From a bacterium (GTDB lineage: Bacteria; Gemmatimonadota; Gemmatimonadetes; Gemmatimonadales; JACORV01): DNA of 36,007 nucleotides. Below the pieces are notes generated by a model, which saw nothing but the letters and a program-made list of their open reading frames with translations, did not search any database and was not told the origin of the DNA. Every line of letters begins with the position of its first letter. The first letter of the stretch is position 1. Positions 10,759 through 20,590 of the stretch are shown one piece after another. The DNA lies in contig JAJYLI010000004.1 of the NCBI GenBank assembly GCA_021787855.1, forward strand, positions 1-36,007. The letters are read 5' to 3'. The translations under genes were made by a program, and so were the position numbers.

Positions 10759-11793
10759 GTGACGGCCGGGCTCACGGCGGCGGAGGTGGCGGCGCTGGTC
10801 GGCGGGGAGCTGATCGGCGAGGCCGCCGCGCGCGTCGGGGCGGTGGCGCCGCTGGACCGTGCGGGTCCCGGCGAGATCGCGTTTCTTGCCGCGGGCCGCT
10901 ACCTGTCCTACTTTCACGCCTCCCGCGCGGGGGTGGTGCTGGTGGACCGGGCCCATCGTGCCGCGCAGCCGGGTCCCGCGACGCGCGTCGTGGTGGACGA
11001 TCCCCATCGCGCCATGCTGGCCGTGGTGCGCGCGCTGTACCCCGCGCCGCCGCGGGAGGCGGCTATCCATGCCACGGCGGTGCTGGGCGCCGGGGTGTCG
11101 CTGGGGCGCGACGTCGCGATCGGCCCGCGCGCGGTGATCGGGGCGGGGGCGCGGCTCGGGGACCGCGTCACGGTGATGGCCGGCGGGTTCGTGGGGGACG
11201 GCGTCGCGCTGGGCGACGACGTCACGCTGTTCCCCAACGTGGTGTGCTATCCGGGCACGGTGGTGGGCTCGCGGGTGACGCTGCACGCGGGGGTGGTGCT
11301 GGGCTCGGACGGGTTCGGCTACGTGCCGGGGCGCGCGGGCCACGAGAAGATCCCGCACGTGGGCCGGTGCGTGGTCGGGGACGACGTGGAGATCGGCGCG
11401 AACACCACGGTGGACCGCGGCAGCGTGGACGACACGGTGATCGGTCCGGGGACCAAGATTGACAACCTGGTGCAGATCGGGCACAACTGCCGCATCGGCG
11501 CGCGGTGCCTGATCATGGCGCAGGTGGGGATCGCGGGCTCGACCCGGGTGGAGGACGAGGTGATCCTGGCGGGGCAGGTCGGCCTGGCGGGGCACTTCAC
11601 GGTGGGGCGGGGGGCCCGCATCGCGGCGCAGAGCGGGGTCACGATGGACGTGCCGCCCGGCGCGACGTGGTTCGGCTACCCGGCGCGCGGCCGCGGCGAG
11701 GTGATGCGCGCCATCGCGGCCGGCTACCGGCTGGCGGAGATCGTGGACGATCTGGAAGCCCTGGTGACCCGTGGCAAGTCCGGAAGCGACTGA
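10759..11793 (+). CDS. lpxD: UDP-3-O-acylglucosamine N-acyltransferase LpxD
   Basis: Third step of lipid A synthesis: adds the second hydroxyacyl chain, from acyl-ACP, to UDP-3-O-acyl-GlcN. With the GTG at 10759 it is 344 residues, close to the E. coli length. A GTG at 10711 in the same frame would add 16 residues with no recognisable content. The N-terminal uridine-binding domain ([17 protein letters not shown]) is followed by a left-handed beta-helix of hexapeptide repeats (about 103-300). LGSDGFGY (181-188) and the catalytic-histidine motif QIGHNC (H242, matching E. coli H239) are clear. The 3' end overlaps the lpxC-fabZ start by 23 bases. Confidence 0.92.
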   Translation: MTAGLTAAEVAALVGGELIGEAAARVGAVAPLDRAGPGEIAFLAAGRYLSYFHASRAGVVLVDRAHRAAQPGPATRVVVDDPHRAMLAVVRALYPAPPREAAIHATAVLGAGVSLGRDVAIGPRAVIGAGARLGDRVTVMAGGFVGDGVALGDDVTLFPNVVCYPGTVVGSRVTLHAGVVLGSDGFGYVPGRAGHEKIPHVGRCVVGDDVEIGANTTVDRGSVDDTVIGPGTKIDNLVQIGHNCRIGARCLIMAQVGIAGSTRVEDEVILAGQVGLAGHFTVGRGARIAAQSGVTMDVPPGATWFGYPARGRGEVMRAIAAGYRLAEIVDDLEALVTRGKSGSD

Positions 11794-13090
11794 TCCGCCG
11801 CGGCGCACGCTGCGGCGCCGGGTGAGCGTCGAGGGCGTCGGCATGCATACCGGCGCCACCACCCGCGTGACCTTCGGCGGAGCGGAGCCGGGGGGCGGGA
11901 TCGTGTTCCGCCGCACCGATCTCAAGGGCGCGCCGACGGTCCCGGCGCGGCTGACCAGCGTGAGCGGGGTGGAGCGCCGCACCACGCTGGCCGCGAACGG
12001 CGCGGAAGTGCACACCGTCGAGCACCTGCTGGCGGCGCTGGCCGCGCTGGAGGTGGACGACGCGACGGTGGAGATCACCGGCCCCGAGCCGCCGATCCTC
12101 GACGGCTCGTTCCTGCCGTACGTGGAGGCGCTGCGGAGCGCCGAGCCGGTCGAGCACGGGGGCGTGGCGCTGGAGTACACCGTCACGGAGCCGTTCTCGG
12201 TGCGCGAGGGCGACGCCACCTATCTGGTCGGGCCCGCGCCGCACCTCAGGATCGCCGCGACCATCGAGTTCCCCCACCCCCTGATCGGGCGGCAGTCGGG
12301 CTCCTACGACATCACGGCCGACGCGTTCGCGCGCGAGCTGGCGCCCGCCCGGACGTTCGGGTTCCTCCACGAGGTGGAGCAGCTGCGCCGCAAGGGCCTG
12401 ATCGTGGGGGCCTCGGCGGCCAACGCGATCGTGCTCGACGCGACCAAGGTGGTGGACAACACGCTGCGCTGGCCGGACGAGTTCGTGCGCCACAAGGCCG
12501 CCGACATCGTGGGCGACCTGGCGCTGGTGGGCGGGCGCATCCGGGCGCAGGTGGTGGCGGAGCGGCCGAGCCACCGCGGCAACGTGGCGCTGGGCCAGGC
12601 GATCCGCCGGCGGGCCGCGAGCAGCGGGCATCCGCCGCTGGACATCCGCGACATCCTGGAGATCCTGCCGCACCGCTACCCCATGCTGCTGGTGGACCGC
12701 ATCGTGGAGGTGGAGGAGGGCAAGCGGATCGTCGGGATCAAGAACGTCAGCATGGACGAGCCGTTCTTCCAGGGGCACTTCCCCGGCCACCCGGTGATGC
12801 CGGGGGTGCTGATGATCGAGGCCATGGCGCAGGTGGGCGGCGTCATGCTGATGGGGTTCGGCCAGAAGGCGGAGCCGGCGGCGGAGGGCGGGAAGCGGGG
12901 CAAGGTGGTGTACTTCATGTCGCTCGACAACGTGAAGTTCCGGCGGCCGGTGGTGCCGGGCGACCAGATCCGCTTCGAGCTGGAGCTGATCCAGCACAAG
13001 GGGCGCGGGAGCCGGATGCGGGGCGTGGGCTACGTGGACGGGCACGTGGTGGTCGAGGCCGAGATGATGGCGAGGATCGTGGACCGGTGA
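11771..13090 (+). CDS. lpxC/fabZ: Bifunctional LpxC deacetylase / FabZ dehydratase fusion
   Basis: One 439-residue chain carries two enzymes. Residues about 11-285 are LpxC, the zinc deacetylase committing UDP-3-O-acyl-GlcNAc to lipid A. The [10 protein letters not shown] motif gives E84 and zinc ligand H85; HKAADIVGD gives H241 and D245; H268 lies in RPSHRGN. Residues about 290-439 are FabZ, the 3-hydroxyacyl-ACP dehydratase: [11 protein letters not shown], then [20 protein letters not shown] with catalytic H336 and E350. Both halves keep their key residues, so both look active. Such fusions are known in Bacteroidetes and some other phyla. GTG 11771 starts within lpxD, and the stop overlaps the lpxA GTG. 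Confidence 0.95.
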   Translation: MASPEATDPPRRTLRRRVSVEGVGMHTGATTRVTFGGAEPGGGIVFRRTDLKGAPTVPARLTSVSGVERRTTLAANGAEVHTVEHLLAALAALEVDDATVEITGPEPPILDGSFLPYVEALRSAEPVEHGGVALEYTVTEPFSVREGDATYLVGPAPHLRIAATIEFPHPLIGRQSGSYDITADAFARELAPARTFGFLHEVEQLRRKGLIVGASAANAIVLDATKVVDNTLRWPDEFVRHKAADIVGDLALVGGRIRAQVVAERPSHRGNVALGQAIRRRAASSGHPPLDIRDILEILPHRYPMLLVDRIVEVEEGKRIVGIKNVSMDEPFFQGHFPGHPVMPGVLMIEAMAQVGGVMLMGFGQKAEPAAEGGKRGKVVYFMSLDNVKFRRPVVPGDQIRFELELIQHKGRGSRMRGVGYVDGHVVVEAEMMARIVDR

Positions 13091-13866
13091 GCGACGCGAC
13101 CGTCCACCCCACCGCGATCGTCGCGCCGGACGCGGAGCTGGGCCGCGGCGTGGAGATCGGCCCGTTCGCCATCGTGGGGCCGCGGGTGACGGTCGGCGAC
13201 GGCGGCCACATCGCCGCGCGCGCCATCCTGGAGCAGAACGTGCGGCTGGCGCCCGGCTGTCGCGTGGGGACGGGCAGCATCCTCGGCGGGCAGCCGCAGG
13301 ACCTCAAGTACGCCGGCGAGGAGACCTGGGTGGAGGTCGGCGAGGGGACGGTGATCCGCGAGTACTGCACCATCAACCGCGGCACCAGCCAGTCCCGCGT
13401 CACCCGGCTGGGCCGGCAGTGCCTGGTGATGACGTACGTGCACATCGCGCACGACTGCCACATCGGGGACGAGGTGATCCTCACCAACGGCGTGCAGCTG
13501 GCGGGGCACGTCACCATTGACCGCTGCGCGATCGTGAGCGGGCTCACCCCGGTGCACCAGTTCGTGAAGATCGGCGCCTACGCGTTCATCGGCGGGATGT
13601 CGCGGGTCACCAAGGACGTGCCGCCCTACACCAAGGCCGTCGGGAATCCCATGAAGCTGTACGGCCTCAACGCGGTGGGGCTGCAGCGGCACGGGTTCCA
13701 GCCGGAGACGCTGGCGGAGCTGAAGAAGGCCTACCGGCTGTTCTTCCGCTCGGGGCTCAACATCAGCCAGGCGCTGGAGCGCGCGCACGCGGAGCTGGCG
13801 CCGCTGCCGGAGGTGGAGAGCTTCGTGCAGTTCATCGAGGCCAGCGCGCGCGGGGTGCTGGTGTGA
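13087..13866 (+). CDS. lpxA: UDP-GlcNAc acyltransferase LpxA
   Basis: First step of lipid A synthesis: moves a hydroxyacyl chain from ACP to UDP-GlcNAc (or an amino-sugar variant). The 259-residue protein is a left-handed beta-helix with C-terminal helices. Active-site residues align at a constant offset of three with E. coli: H122 in HIAHDC (H125), H141 in LAGH (H144) and H157 in VHQF (H160). G170 falls at the position of E. coli G173, the residue that permits a C14 chain there, so a long acyl chain is inferred. GTG 13087 overlaps the fusion gene's stop (GTGA), and its stop overlaps the oxidoreductase start in the same way. Confidence 0.95.
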   Translation: MSDATVHPTAIVAPDAELGRGVEIGPFAIVGPRVTVGDGGHIAARAILEQNVRLAPGCRVGTGSILGGQPQDLKYAGEETWVEVGEGTVIREYCTINRGTSQSRVTRLGRQCLVMTYVHIAHDCHIGDEVILTNGVQLAGHVTIDRCAIVSGLTPVHQFVKIGAYAFIGGMSRVTKDVPPYTKAVGNPMKLYGLNAVGLQRHGFQPETLAELKKAYRLFFRSGLNISQALERAHAELAPLPEVESFVQFIEASARGVLV

Positions 13867-14846
13867 GCGCCGCGCGGCTCCCCGTCGGCGTGGCGGGCGT
13901 GGGGAGCCTGGGCAGCCATCACGCGCGGCTGTACGCGTCGCTGCCCGACGCCCGCCTGGTGGGGGTGTACGACCCGGTGGAGGCCCGCGCCGCGGAGATC
14001 GCCACCCGCTACGGCACCCGGGCCTACCCGTCGCTGGACGCGCTGCTGGCCGACGCCGAGGCGGTCTCGGTGGTCGTGCCCACGCCGGCCCACCACGAGG
14101 TGGGGCTGGCGGCCCTGGCGCGCGGCCGGCACGTGCTGATGGAGAAGCCGATCGCGGCCACGCTGGAGGAGGCGCAGGCGCTGGTGGACGCCGCGGGGCG
14201 CGCCGGGGTGCTGCTGCAGATCGGTCACGTCGAGCGGTTCAACCGCGCCCTGCGCGCGGCCGCGCCGTACCTCGCCGAGCCGCGGTTCCTCGAGTCCGAC
14301 CGCGTGGCCCCGTTCGCGGCGCGCGGGTCGGACGTCGCGGTGATCCTCGACCTGATGATCCACGACATTGATCTCGTCCTGTCCTTGGTGAAGGAGCCGG
14401 TGGTGGATGTGCGCGCGTCCGGGATCGGGGTGGTCACGCCGAGCGTGGACATCGCCACCGCGCGGCTGGAATTCGCCTCGGGCGCCGTGGCGAACCTGAC
14501 GGCCAGCCGGCTGGCGCGGGAACGGGTGCGCAAGCTGCGGATCTTCCAGCCGTCGGGGTACTTTTCGCTCGATCTCGCCGAGGGCAAGGGGGAATACCTC
14601 CGCCTCAAGGCGGACGCGTCCGAGGCGCTGGCCGCCGGCGCGACCGACCTCGCGCGGCTGGTGGACCGGGTGGCCCTGAAGGCGCCCGAGGCGGAGCCGC
14701 TGGGGCTGGAGCTGGCCAACTTCGTGCGCGCGGCGCGCGGCCTGGAGCCGCCGGCCGTGACCGGGGCCGACGGCCTCTCGGCGCTGGCGCTCGCGTTTCG
14801 CGTGCTGGAGGCGGTCGGCCGGGTCCCGGCCCTCCGCACGGCGTGA
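13863..14846 (+). CDS. Gfo/Idh/MocA-family oxidoreductase between lpxA and lpxB (GnnA-like candidate)
   Basis: NAD(P)-dependent sugar oxidoreductase fold, 327 residues. The Rossmann start is VGVAGVGSLGSHHARLY, then the family's EKP motif in HVLMEKPIAATLEEA (K about 96) and GHVERFNRA. The C-terminal half is the usual alpha/beta substrate domain. It overlaps both lpxA and lpxB by four bases, so it is embedded in the lipid A operon. In Acidithiobacillus ferrooxidans the Gfo/Idh enzyme GnnA, with the aminotransferase GnnB, sits between lpxA and lpxB and makes UDP-GlcNAc3N for amide-linked lipid A. That position makes a GnnA-like role plausible, but no aminotransferase is present here. The exact substrate is unproven. 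Confidence 0.8.
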   Translation: MSAARLPVGVAGVGSLGSHHARLYASLPDARLVGVYDPVEARAAEIATRYGTRAYPSLDALLADAEAVSVVVPTPAHHEVGLAALARGRHVLMEKPIAATLEEAQALVDAAGRAGVLLQIGHVERFNRALRAAAPYLAEPRFLESDRVAPFAARGSDVAVILDLMIHDIDLVLSLVKEPVVDVRASGIGVVTPSVDIATARLEFASGAVANLTASRLARERVRKLRIFQPSGYFSLDLAEGKGEYLRLKADASEALAAGATDLARLVDRVALKAPEAEPLGLELANFVRAARGLEPPAVTGADGLSALALAFRVLEAVGRVPALRTA

Positions 14847-15967
14847 CCGTCTTCGTCTCCGCGGGCGAGCCCTCGGGTGACCAGCACGCGGGCGCGCTGA
14901 TCGCCGCGCTGCGGACGCTGGCGCCCGGCGTCGCGGTGGAGGGGGTCGGCGGGCAGCACCTGGCGGCGGCGGGCGCGCGGCTGATGGCGCGCATCGAGGA
15001 CCTCACCGTCATCGGGTTCGTCGAGGTGGTGCGCAAGCTGCCGGCGCACTGGCGGCTGCTGCGCTCCATCCGCCGCCGCCTGGCGGCGGGCGACGTCCGG
15101 CTGGTGATCCTGGTGGACTATCCGGGCTTTCATCTGCGGGTGGCGGAGGCGGCGCACCGCGCCGGCGTGCCGGTGCTGTACTACGTCGCGCCGCAGCTGT
15201 GGGCGTGGGGGGAGCGCCGGGTCCACCGGATGGCGCGGACGGTGACGCGGCTGGCCGTGATCCTGCCCTTCGAGGAGGCGTTTTTTTCGAGCCGCGGGGT
15301 GCCCGCGACGTTCGTCGGCCACCCGCTGGCCGACCGGCCGCCCGCGGCGCCGCGGGCCGAGCTGCGGCGGCAGCTGGGGCTGGACCCCGGGCGGCCGGTG
15401 CTGGGCCTGTTCCCGGGGAGCCGCGCCCAGGAGGTGGCCCGGCTGTGGCCGGCGTTCCTGGAGGCCGCGAGCCTCGTCCGGCGGCAGCGGCCCGAGGTCC
15501 AGGCCGTGGTGGCGGCCACCGAGGGCGCCTCGTACCCGGGCGGGAGCGGGGCGGAAGGGGCGGACGCGGTCACCATCGTGCGGGGCCGGCCGCGGGAGTG
15601 CTTCGGCGCGGCCGACGCCGCCTTGTGCAAGTCGGGGACGTCCACCCTCGAGGCGGCGATGGCCGGGACGCCGCTGGTCGTGGCCTACCGGATGAATCCG
15701 GTTTCCTACCTGCTGGCGCGCGGCCTGGTGCGGGTGCGGTGGATCGGGATGGTCAACCTGGTGGCGGGGCGGCCGGTGGCGCCCGAGCTGATTCAGGGCG
15801 CGGTGCGCGGGGAGGCGCTGGCACGCGCCGTGCTGCCGTTGCTGGAGCCCGCGAGCGCGGAGCGCCAGGCCCAGCTGGAGGGGCTGGCCGTGGTGCGGCG
15901 GCGGCTGGGCGAGCCGGGAGCCGCGATGCGCGCGGCGGAGCTGGCCCGCGCGCTGCTGGCGGCCTGA
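14843..15967 (+). CDS. lpxB: Lipid A disaccharide synthase LpxB
   Basis: GT19 glycosyltransferase that joins UDP-diacylglucosamine and lipid X into the lipid A disaccharide, on the cytoplasmic face of the inner membrane. It has 374 residues, the usual length. Family signatures are [14 protein letters not shown] at the N-terminus, [25 protein letters not shown] and, in the C-terminal half, [10 protein letters not shown] and [24 protein letters not shown] 14843 overlaps the preceding stop by four bases. An in-frame T7 run (15281-15287) encoding Phe-Phe stands out in this GC-rich gene. Confidence 0.95.
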   Translation: MTVFVSAGEPSGDQHAGALIAALRTLAPGVAVEGVGGQHLAAAGARLMARIEDLTVIGFVEVVRKLPAHWRLLRSIRRRLAAGDVRLVILVDYPGFHLRVAEAAHRAGVPVLYYVAPQLWAWGERRVHRMARTVTRLAVILPFEEAFFSSRGVPATFVGHPLADRPPAAPRAELRRQLGLDPGRPVLGLFPGSRAQEVARLWPAFLEAASLVRRQRPEVQAVVAATEGASYPGGSGAEGADAVTIVRGRPRECFGAADAALCKSGTSTLEAAMAGTPLVVAYRMNPVSYLLARGLVRVRWIGMVNLVAGRPVAPELIQGAVRGEALARAVLPLLEPASAERQAQLEGLAVVRRRLGEPGAAMRAAELARALLAA

Positions 15968-15975
15968 GGCCGCCG

Positions 15976-17091
15976 GTGGACCGGGCGCGGCTGGCGCACC
16001 GGCTGTGGCACTCCACCTCGCCGGCGGCGCGCGTGGCGCGGGCGGCGCTGCTGCCGGCGGCGGCGCTGTACCGCGCGGGAGTGGCCGTGCGGAACGCCGC
16101 GTTCGATCTGGGCGTGCTGCCCGCGCGCGGGCTTCCCAGGCCGTCCCTGGGCGTCGGGAACATCGCCGTGGGCGGGGTCGGCAAGACCCCGGTGGCGGCC
16201 TACCTGGCGCGGGAATTGGCCCGCCGGGGCGCCACGCCCGGCATCCTGCTGCGAGGCTACGGGGGGAGCGGGGGCCCGGGCGAGGGCAGGCGGGGCGAGG
16301 ACGGCGACGAGGCGGAGGAACACCGGTCCGGCACGCCGGGGGCCGCGGTGGTCGCGGAACGGGATCGGCGGCGCGGCGCGGCGCGGGCGGTCGCGGCGGG
16401 GGCGGACGTGCTGGTGCTGGACGATTGCCTGCAGCACCGCGCGGTGCGGCCGGACGTGCTGCTGGCGGTGCTCGCGGCCGAGAGCGCGGCCGGTCCGCGC
16501 TGGCCGCTGCCCGCCGGCCCGTGGAGGGAGGGGCTGGGCGCCCTGGCGCGGTGCGACGGCGTGGTGGTGACGCACAAGACCGCGCCGGCGGCGGCGGCGG
16601 CCGACGCCGCCACGCGGCTGGCGGCGCGGACCCGCGCCAAGCTGGGCGTCGCGGTCGCGCTGGAGATCGGCGGGCTGGTGCCGCTCACGGGCGGCGCCCC
16701 GCTCCCCGCGCGGTGGCTCGAGGGGCGGGCCGTGACCGCGTTGAGCGGGATCGGCGAGCCCGAGCTGTTCGGCGCCCAACTCGAACGCCTGGGCGCCACG
16801 GTGCATCCCCTCGTCTTCGGGGATCACCATCGCTATACCGCGGCCGAAGCGGCCGCGATCGCGGCGCGCGCCGGGCCGGACGGCGCGGTGGTGACGACCG
16901 CGAAGGACGCGATCCGGCTGCGGCCCGTCTGGCCGCCCGGCGCTCCGCCGTGCCTGGTCGCGGAGCTGTCGGTGCGCGTGACCCACGGCCAGGACGATCT
17001 TGCGCGCCTGCTCGACCGGCTGGGCCGGGCGGCGCCCCAGGACACCCCCATCGCGGCCCACGGGCCGCTCGACCAACGGGACACGCCATGA
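15976..17091 (+). CDS. lpxK: Tetraacyldisaccharide 4'-kinase LpxK
   Basis: Phosphorylates the 4' position of the lipid A disaccharide at the inner membrane. With GTG 15976 (8 bases after lpxB) it is 371 residues. The P-loop is [12 protein letters not shown] with K70, followed by the LpxK pattern [18 protein letters not shown] (146-154) matches the DDxxQH motif. A low-complexity Gly/Glu/Arg insert occupies about residues 98-120. The N-terminal helix ([18 protein letters not shown]) is probably the membrane-associated element of the family. The stop overlaps the glutamate dehydrogenase ATG (ATGA), an unexpected coupling of lipid A and nitrogen metabolism that may only reflect gene packing. Confidence 0.92.
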   Translation: MDRARLAHRLWHSTSPAARVARAALLPAAALYRAGVAVRNAAFDLGVLPARGLPRPSLGVGNIAVGGVGKTPVAAYLARELARRGATPGILLRGYGGSGGPGEGRRGEDGDEAEEHRSGTPGAAVVAERDRRRGAARAVAAGADVLVLDDCLQHRAVRPDVLLAVLAAESAAGPRWPLPAGPWREGLGALARCDGVVVTHKTAPAAAAADAATRLAARTRAKLGVAVALEIGGLVPLTGGAPLPARWLEGRAVTALSGIGEPELFGAQLERLGATVHPLVFGDHHRYTAAEAAAIAARAGPDGAVVTTAKDAIRLRPVWPPGAPPCLVAELSVRVTHGQDDLARLLDRLGRAAPQDTPIAAHGPLDQRDTP

Positions 17092-18380
17092 CCGAGACGA
17101 AGCAGATCATCCACCCCGACAAGGACCGCTTCCTCGGGGACGAGAATCCCTTCGAGCAGATGATGTCGCGGTTCGACGTCGCGGCGTCGCTGCTCAAGCT
17201 CGACCCCGGGCTGTACAAGGTGCTGCGCAATCCCGAGAAGCAGGTGATCGTCTCGCTTCCCGTGATGATGGACTCCGGGGAGACGGAGGTGTTCACGGGC
17301 TATCGCGTGCTGTACAACACGTCCCGCGGGCCGGCCAAGGGCGGCATCCGCTTCGACCTGGGCGTCACGCTGGACGAGGTGCGCGCGCTGGCGGCGTGGA
17401 TGACCTGGAAGTGCGCGGTGGTGAACATCCCCTTCGGCGGCTCCAAGGGCGGCGTGATCTGCGATCCGCTGTCCATGTCCCCGGGCGAGCTGGAGCGGCT
17501 CACCCGGCGCTACACCGCCAGCCTGATCGCGATCCTGGGGCCGGATTCCGACGTGCCCGCGCCCGACGTGAACACCAACGAGCGCGTGATGGCGTGGATC
17601 ATGGATACCTACTCCATGCACAAGCGCCACACGGTGACGTCCGTGGTGACCGGCAAGCCGCTGGAGATGGGGGGCTCCGCCGGGCGGCGCGAGGCCACGG
17701 GGCGGGGGTGCATGATCATGGCGCGGGAAGCGCTGGCCCACCTCGGGCGGTCGCTCAAGGGCAGCAAGGTGGTGGTGCAGGGCTTCGGCAACGTCGGCTC
17801 GATCGCGGCGCAGCTGCTGCAGCAGGAGGGGGCGGTGGTCGTCGGCGTGAGCGACGTCTCGGGCGGGCTGTACCGCGAGGGCGGCCTGGACGTGAACGAC
17901 GTGATCGCGTGGCGCGAGGCGCACCGCTACGTCGCGGGCTACCCCAAGGCCGACCCGGTCAAGAACGAGGAGTTCCTGACGCTGCCGTGCGACGTGCTGC
18001 TGCCGGCCGCGCTGGAGAACCAGATCACCAAGCGTAACGCGGCGGACATCAAGGCGAAGGTGATCATCGAGGGCGCCAACGGTCCGACGGCCGCGGCGGC
18101 CGACGAGATCCTGGACCGGAAGGGCGTGTTCGTGGTGCCGGACATCCTGGCCAACGCGGGCGGGGTGACCGTGAGCTACTTCGAGTGGGTGCAGGATCGC
18201 GACGGCTACTTCTGGACCGAGGAAGTGGTGAACCAGCGGCTCGAAGAGATCATGGTGCGGAGCTTCAGGCACGTGCTGGAGATGTCGCAGAAGCACCAGG
18301 TCAACATGCGCATCGGGGCGTACACGCTGGCGATCCAGCGGGTGGCGGCGGTGCACAAGCTCCGCGGGATGTATGCCTAG
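17088..18380 (+). CDS. gdhA: Glutamate dehydrogenase (Glu/Leu/Phe/Val dehydrogenase family)
   Basis: Interconverts glutamate and 2-oxoglutarate plus ammonia. The protein has 430 residues, matching the roughly 420-430-residue hexameric RocG/GudB type. The substrate region is PAKGGIRFD (K84) and [19 protein letters not shown] (K108 and catalytic K120). [11 protein letters not shown] (155-165) carries the catalytic aspartate D160. The dinucleotide fold is GFGNVG (232-237) followed by the aspartate in [13 protein letters not shown] versus NADP preference cannot be decided by eye. ATG 17088 overlaps the lpxK stop. Leucine or valine dehydrogenases are shorter and less similar. Confidence 0.92.
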   Translation: MTETKQIIHPDKDRFLGDENPFEQMMSRFDVAASLLKLDPGLYKVLRNPEKQVIVSLPVMMDSGETEVFTGYRVLYNTSRGPAKGGIRFDLGVTLDEVRALAAWMTWKCAVVNIPFGGSKGGVICDPLSMSPGELERLTRRYTASLIAILGPDSDVPAPDVNTNERVMAWIMDTYSMHKRHTVTSVVTGKPLEMGGSAGRREATGRGCMIMAREALAHLGRSLKGSKVVVQGFGNVGSIAAQLLQQEGAVVVGVSDVSGGLYREGGLDVNDVIAWREAHRYVAGYPKADPVKNEEFLTLPCDVLLPAALENQITKRNAADIKAKVIIEGANGPTAAAADEILDRKGVFVVPDILANAGGVTVSYFEWVQDRDGYFWTEEVVNQRLEEIMVRSFRHVLEMSQKHQVNMRIGAYTLAIQRVAAVHKLRGMYA

Positions 18381-18423
18381 GAGAGTGGCGAGTTGCGAGA
18401 CGTCGTGGTGACGGCGGGGGACC

Positions 18424-18999
18424 GTGAACGCACGGGCTGATACCGAGCCGGTTCTGCTGTCGGCGCGAGCCCTTGAGGCGTTGCTGGCGCTGGCCCGCGC
18501 GACGGTCGTCGCGGCGGTGCGGGGCGAGCGGCTGCCCGCGCCCCCGGAGGGGCCGGAGCTGCGCGAGCCGCGGGCCGTGTTCGTCTCGCTGCACCGCGAG
18601 GGGGCTCTGCGGGGCTGCCTCGGCCACCTGGAGGCCGACCTGCCGGTCGCCGAGGCCGTTCGCCGGATGGCGGTGGCGGCGACGCGCGACGATCCGCGCT
18701 TCCCGCCGCTGGCGCCGGACGAGCTGGACGGGCTCGAGGTCGAGGTGTCGGTGCTGTCCCCGGCGCGGCCGGTGCGGCCGGAGGAGGTGGAGCCGGGCCG
18801 CGACGGCCTGATCGTCGAGCGGGGGCCGCGCTTCGGCGTGCTGCTGCCCCAGGTGGCCACGGAGCAGCGGTGGGACCGCGTCACCTTCCTCCGGGGTGTG
18901 TGCCGCAAGGCGGGGCTGCCCGCCGAGAGCTGGCGCGAGCCGGGCACCGTGCTGCGCGCGTTCCAGGCGCAGGTGGTGCCGGAGCGCCGGGCCGGGTGA
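18424..18999 (+). CDS. AMMECR1-domain protein (AmmeMemoRadiSam protein A family)
   Basis: Conserved protein of unestablished biochemical role, 191 residues. The family signature LRGCLGHLE (62-70, C65) is clear, with the downstream ATRDDPRFPPLAPDEL and EVSVLSP typical of AMMECR1 domains. In many bacteria this domain works next to or fused with Memo and a radical-SAM protein; neither is beside it here. GTG 18424 is 43 bases after gdhA. The bshC TTG start follows 16 bases after its stop, so the two are probably cotranscribed. Confidence 0.88.
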   Translation: MNARADTEPVLLSARALEALLALARATVVAAVRGERLPAPPEGPELREPRAVFVSLHREGALRGCLGHLEADLPVAEAVRRMAVAATRDDPRFPPLAPDELDGLEVEVSVLSPARPVRPEEVEPGRDGLIVERGPRFGVLLPQVATEQRWDRVTFLRGVCRKAGLPAESWREPGTVLRAFQAQVVPERRAG

Positions 19000-19015
19000 C
19001 GCGGGGGGCTTCCGC

Positions 19016-20581
19016 TTGAGCCTGCGGTTCGACGCGGCGCGGCCGGCGGCACTCGCCCCCGGAGCGCTGGAGGCCGCTCGCGCGGCGCAGCGGGGCCGTC
19101 GCTTCCCGGCGGCGGCGCGGGACGCGCTGCTGGCCGGGCCTGGCGAGGCGGCGGCGCGCGCCCGCGAGGCCCTGCTGGCCGGCGGGGTGCTGGCCGTGAC
19201 CACGGGCCAGCAGCCCGGGCTGTTCACCGGTCCCCTGTACACCATCCACAAGGCCGTGACGGCGGTCGCGCTGGCCGAAGCGCTGGCGGCGCGCTGGTCG
19301 GTGCCCGTGGTGCCGGTGTTCTGGGTGGCCGGCGACGACCACGACTTCGCCGAGATCAATCACTGCGGGGTGATGGGCGCGGACGGCGCGCTCGCGACGA
19401 TCGTGCTGCGCGAGCGGGGCGAGGACGCGCCCATGCTGCCCGCCTACCGGGAGCCGGTGGGAGCGGAGGGCGAGCGGGCGCTGGCCGCGCTGGAGGCGGC
19501 GCTGCCGCCCAGCGAGTTCCGGGCCGAGACCGTGGCGTGGCTGCGCGGCGCGTACCGGGCGGAGCGTTCGATGGCGGAGGCCCACGCCCAGGCCCTGGCC
19601 GAACTGCTGGCCCCGCTGGGCGTGGTGGTCTGCCGCGGGTGGGACGCGGAGCTGAAGCGCGCCGGCGGCGCGGTGGTGCTGGAGGCGCTGCGCGCCGCCC
19701 CCGCGCTCGACGCCGCGCTCGCGGACGAGACCGAGCGGCTGGTGGCGGCGGGCGGCCGCGCCCAGGTGAAGGTGGGGGAGGGCATGGCCCTGGCCATGGT
19801 CGAGGGCGCGCGGGGCCGCGACCGGCTGCGGATGCTGCCGGAGGGCGGCTTCGAGCTGCGCCGCTCGGCGGAGCGGTTCGCCCTGGCCGATGTGGAGCGG
19901 ATGCTGCGCACCAGCCCCGAGCGCGTGTCGGCCAACGTGCTGCTGCGGCCCGTCGTAGAGGCGCACCTTCTGCCCACGGTGGCCTACGTGGGCGGGCCGG
20001 CCGAGGTGGGCTATCTGGCGCAGGTGGGCCCCCTGTTCGCGCATCTGGCCGTGCCGCGGCCGGTGCCGGTGCCGCGGCTCTCGGGCTTCGTGGTGGAGGC
20101 CAAGGTCGAGAAGGTGCTGCAGCGCTTCGGCCTGGCGGCGTCGCAGCTCGGGGCGCTCGGCGGCGCCGACGGCGGTCTCGAGGCGGCGCTGGCGCGCGAG
20201 GCGCTGCCCGGCGACGCGGCCGAAGCGCTGGCGGCCCTGCGCGGGGCGCTGGCCGAGCGGTACGCCGCGCTCCAGGCGGCCGCCAAACGGGTGGACCCCA
20301 CGCTGGAGCGCCCGGTCGAAACCGCGCGCAACCAGGGGCTGCACGCCGTGGACGAGGTGGAGAAGCGCCTGGTGGCGGCGCTCAAGCGGGCCAACCAGGC
20401 GGCGCTGGACCAGGTGGGCCGGGCGCGGGCCAACCTGTTTCCCGGCGGAGAGCCGCAGGAACGGGCGCTGACGGTGGCCACCTACCTCGCGCGGCACGGC
20501 GCGGCGCTGCTCCCGTCCATCCGGGAAGCCGCGGGGGCCCACGCGCGCTCGCTACTTGAAGCCGCTCCGGCGGCGCCCTAG
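19016..20581 (+). CDS. bshC: Bacillithiol biosynthesis cysteine-adding enzyme BshC
   Basis: Putative cysteine ligase for the last step of bacillithiol (Cys-GlcN-malate) synthesis, a low-molecular-weight thiol. With the TTG at 19016 it is 521 residues, close to the Bacillus enzyme (about 540). The GGGGGG stretch just upstream (about 19002-19007) can serve as a ribosome site. A longer frame reaching into the AMMECR1 gene (GTG 18896) adds only unrecognisable Arg/Cys-rich sequence. Family motifs are TTGQQPGLFTGPLYTIHK, FWVAGDDHDFAEIN and YVGGPAEVGYLAQ. A coiled-coil lies toward the C-terminus (YAALQAAAKRVDP... KRLVAALKRANQ). bshA and bshB are not in the window. Confidence 0.92.
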   Translation: MSLRFDAARPAALAPGALEAARAAQRGRRFPAAARDALLAGPGEAAARAREALLAGGVLAVTTGQQPGLFTGPLYTIHKAVTAVALAEALAARWSVPVVPVFWVAGDDHDFAEINHCGVMGADGALATIVLRERGEDAPMLPAYREPVGAEGERALAALEAALPPSEFRAETVAWLRGAYRAERSMAEAHAQALAELLAPLGVVVCRGWDAELKRAGGAVVLEALRAAPALDAALADETERLVAAGGRAQVKVGEGMALAMVEGARGRDRLRMLPEGGFELRRSAERFALADVERMLRTSPERVSANVLLRPVVEAHLLPTVAYVGGPAEVGYLAQVGPLFAHLAVPRPVPVPRLSGFVVEAKVEKVLQRFGLAASQLGALGGADGGLEAALAREALPGDAAEALAALRGALAERYAALQAAAKRVDPTLERPVETARNQGLHAVDEVEKRLVAALKRANQAALDQVGRARANLFPGGEPQERALTVATYLARHGAALLPSIREAAGAHARSLLEAAPAAP

Positions 20582-20590
20582 GTTACCCGA

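Noticed and set aside
18896-19015. Upstream extension of bshC into the AMMECR1 gene
   Set aside because: The added 40 residues are Arg/Cys-rich and unlike BshC; the TTG at 19016 gives the expected N-terminus.
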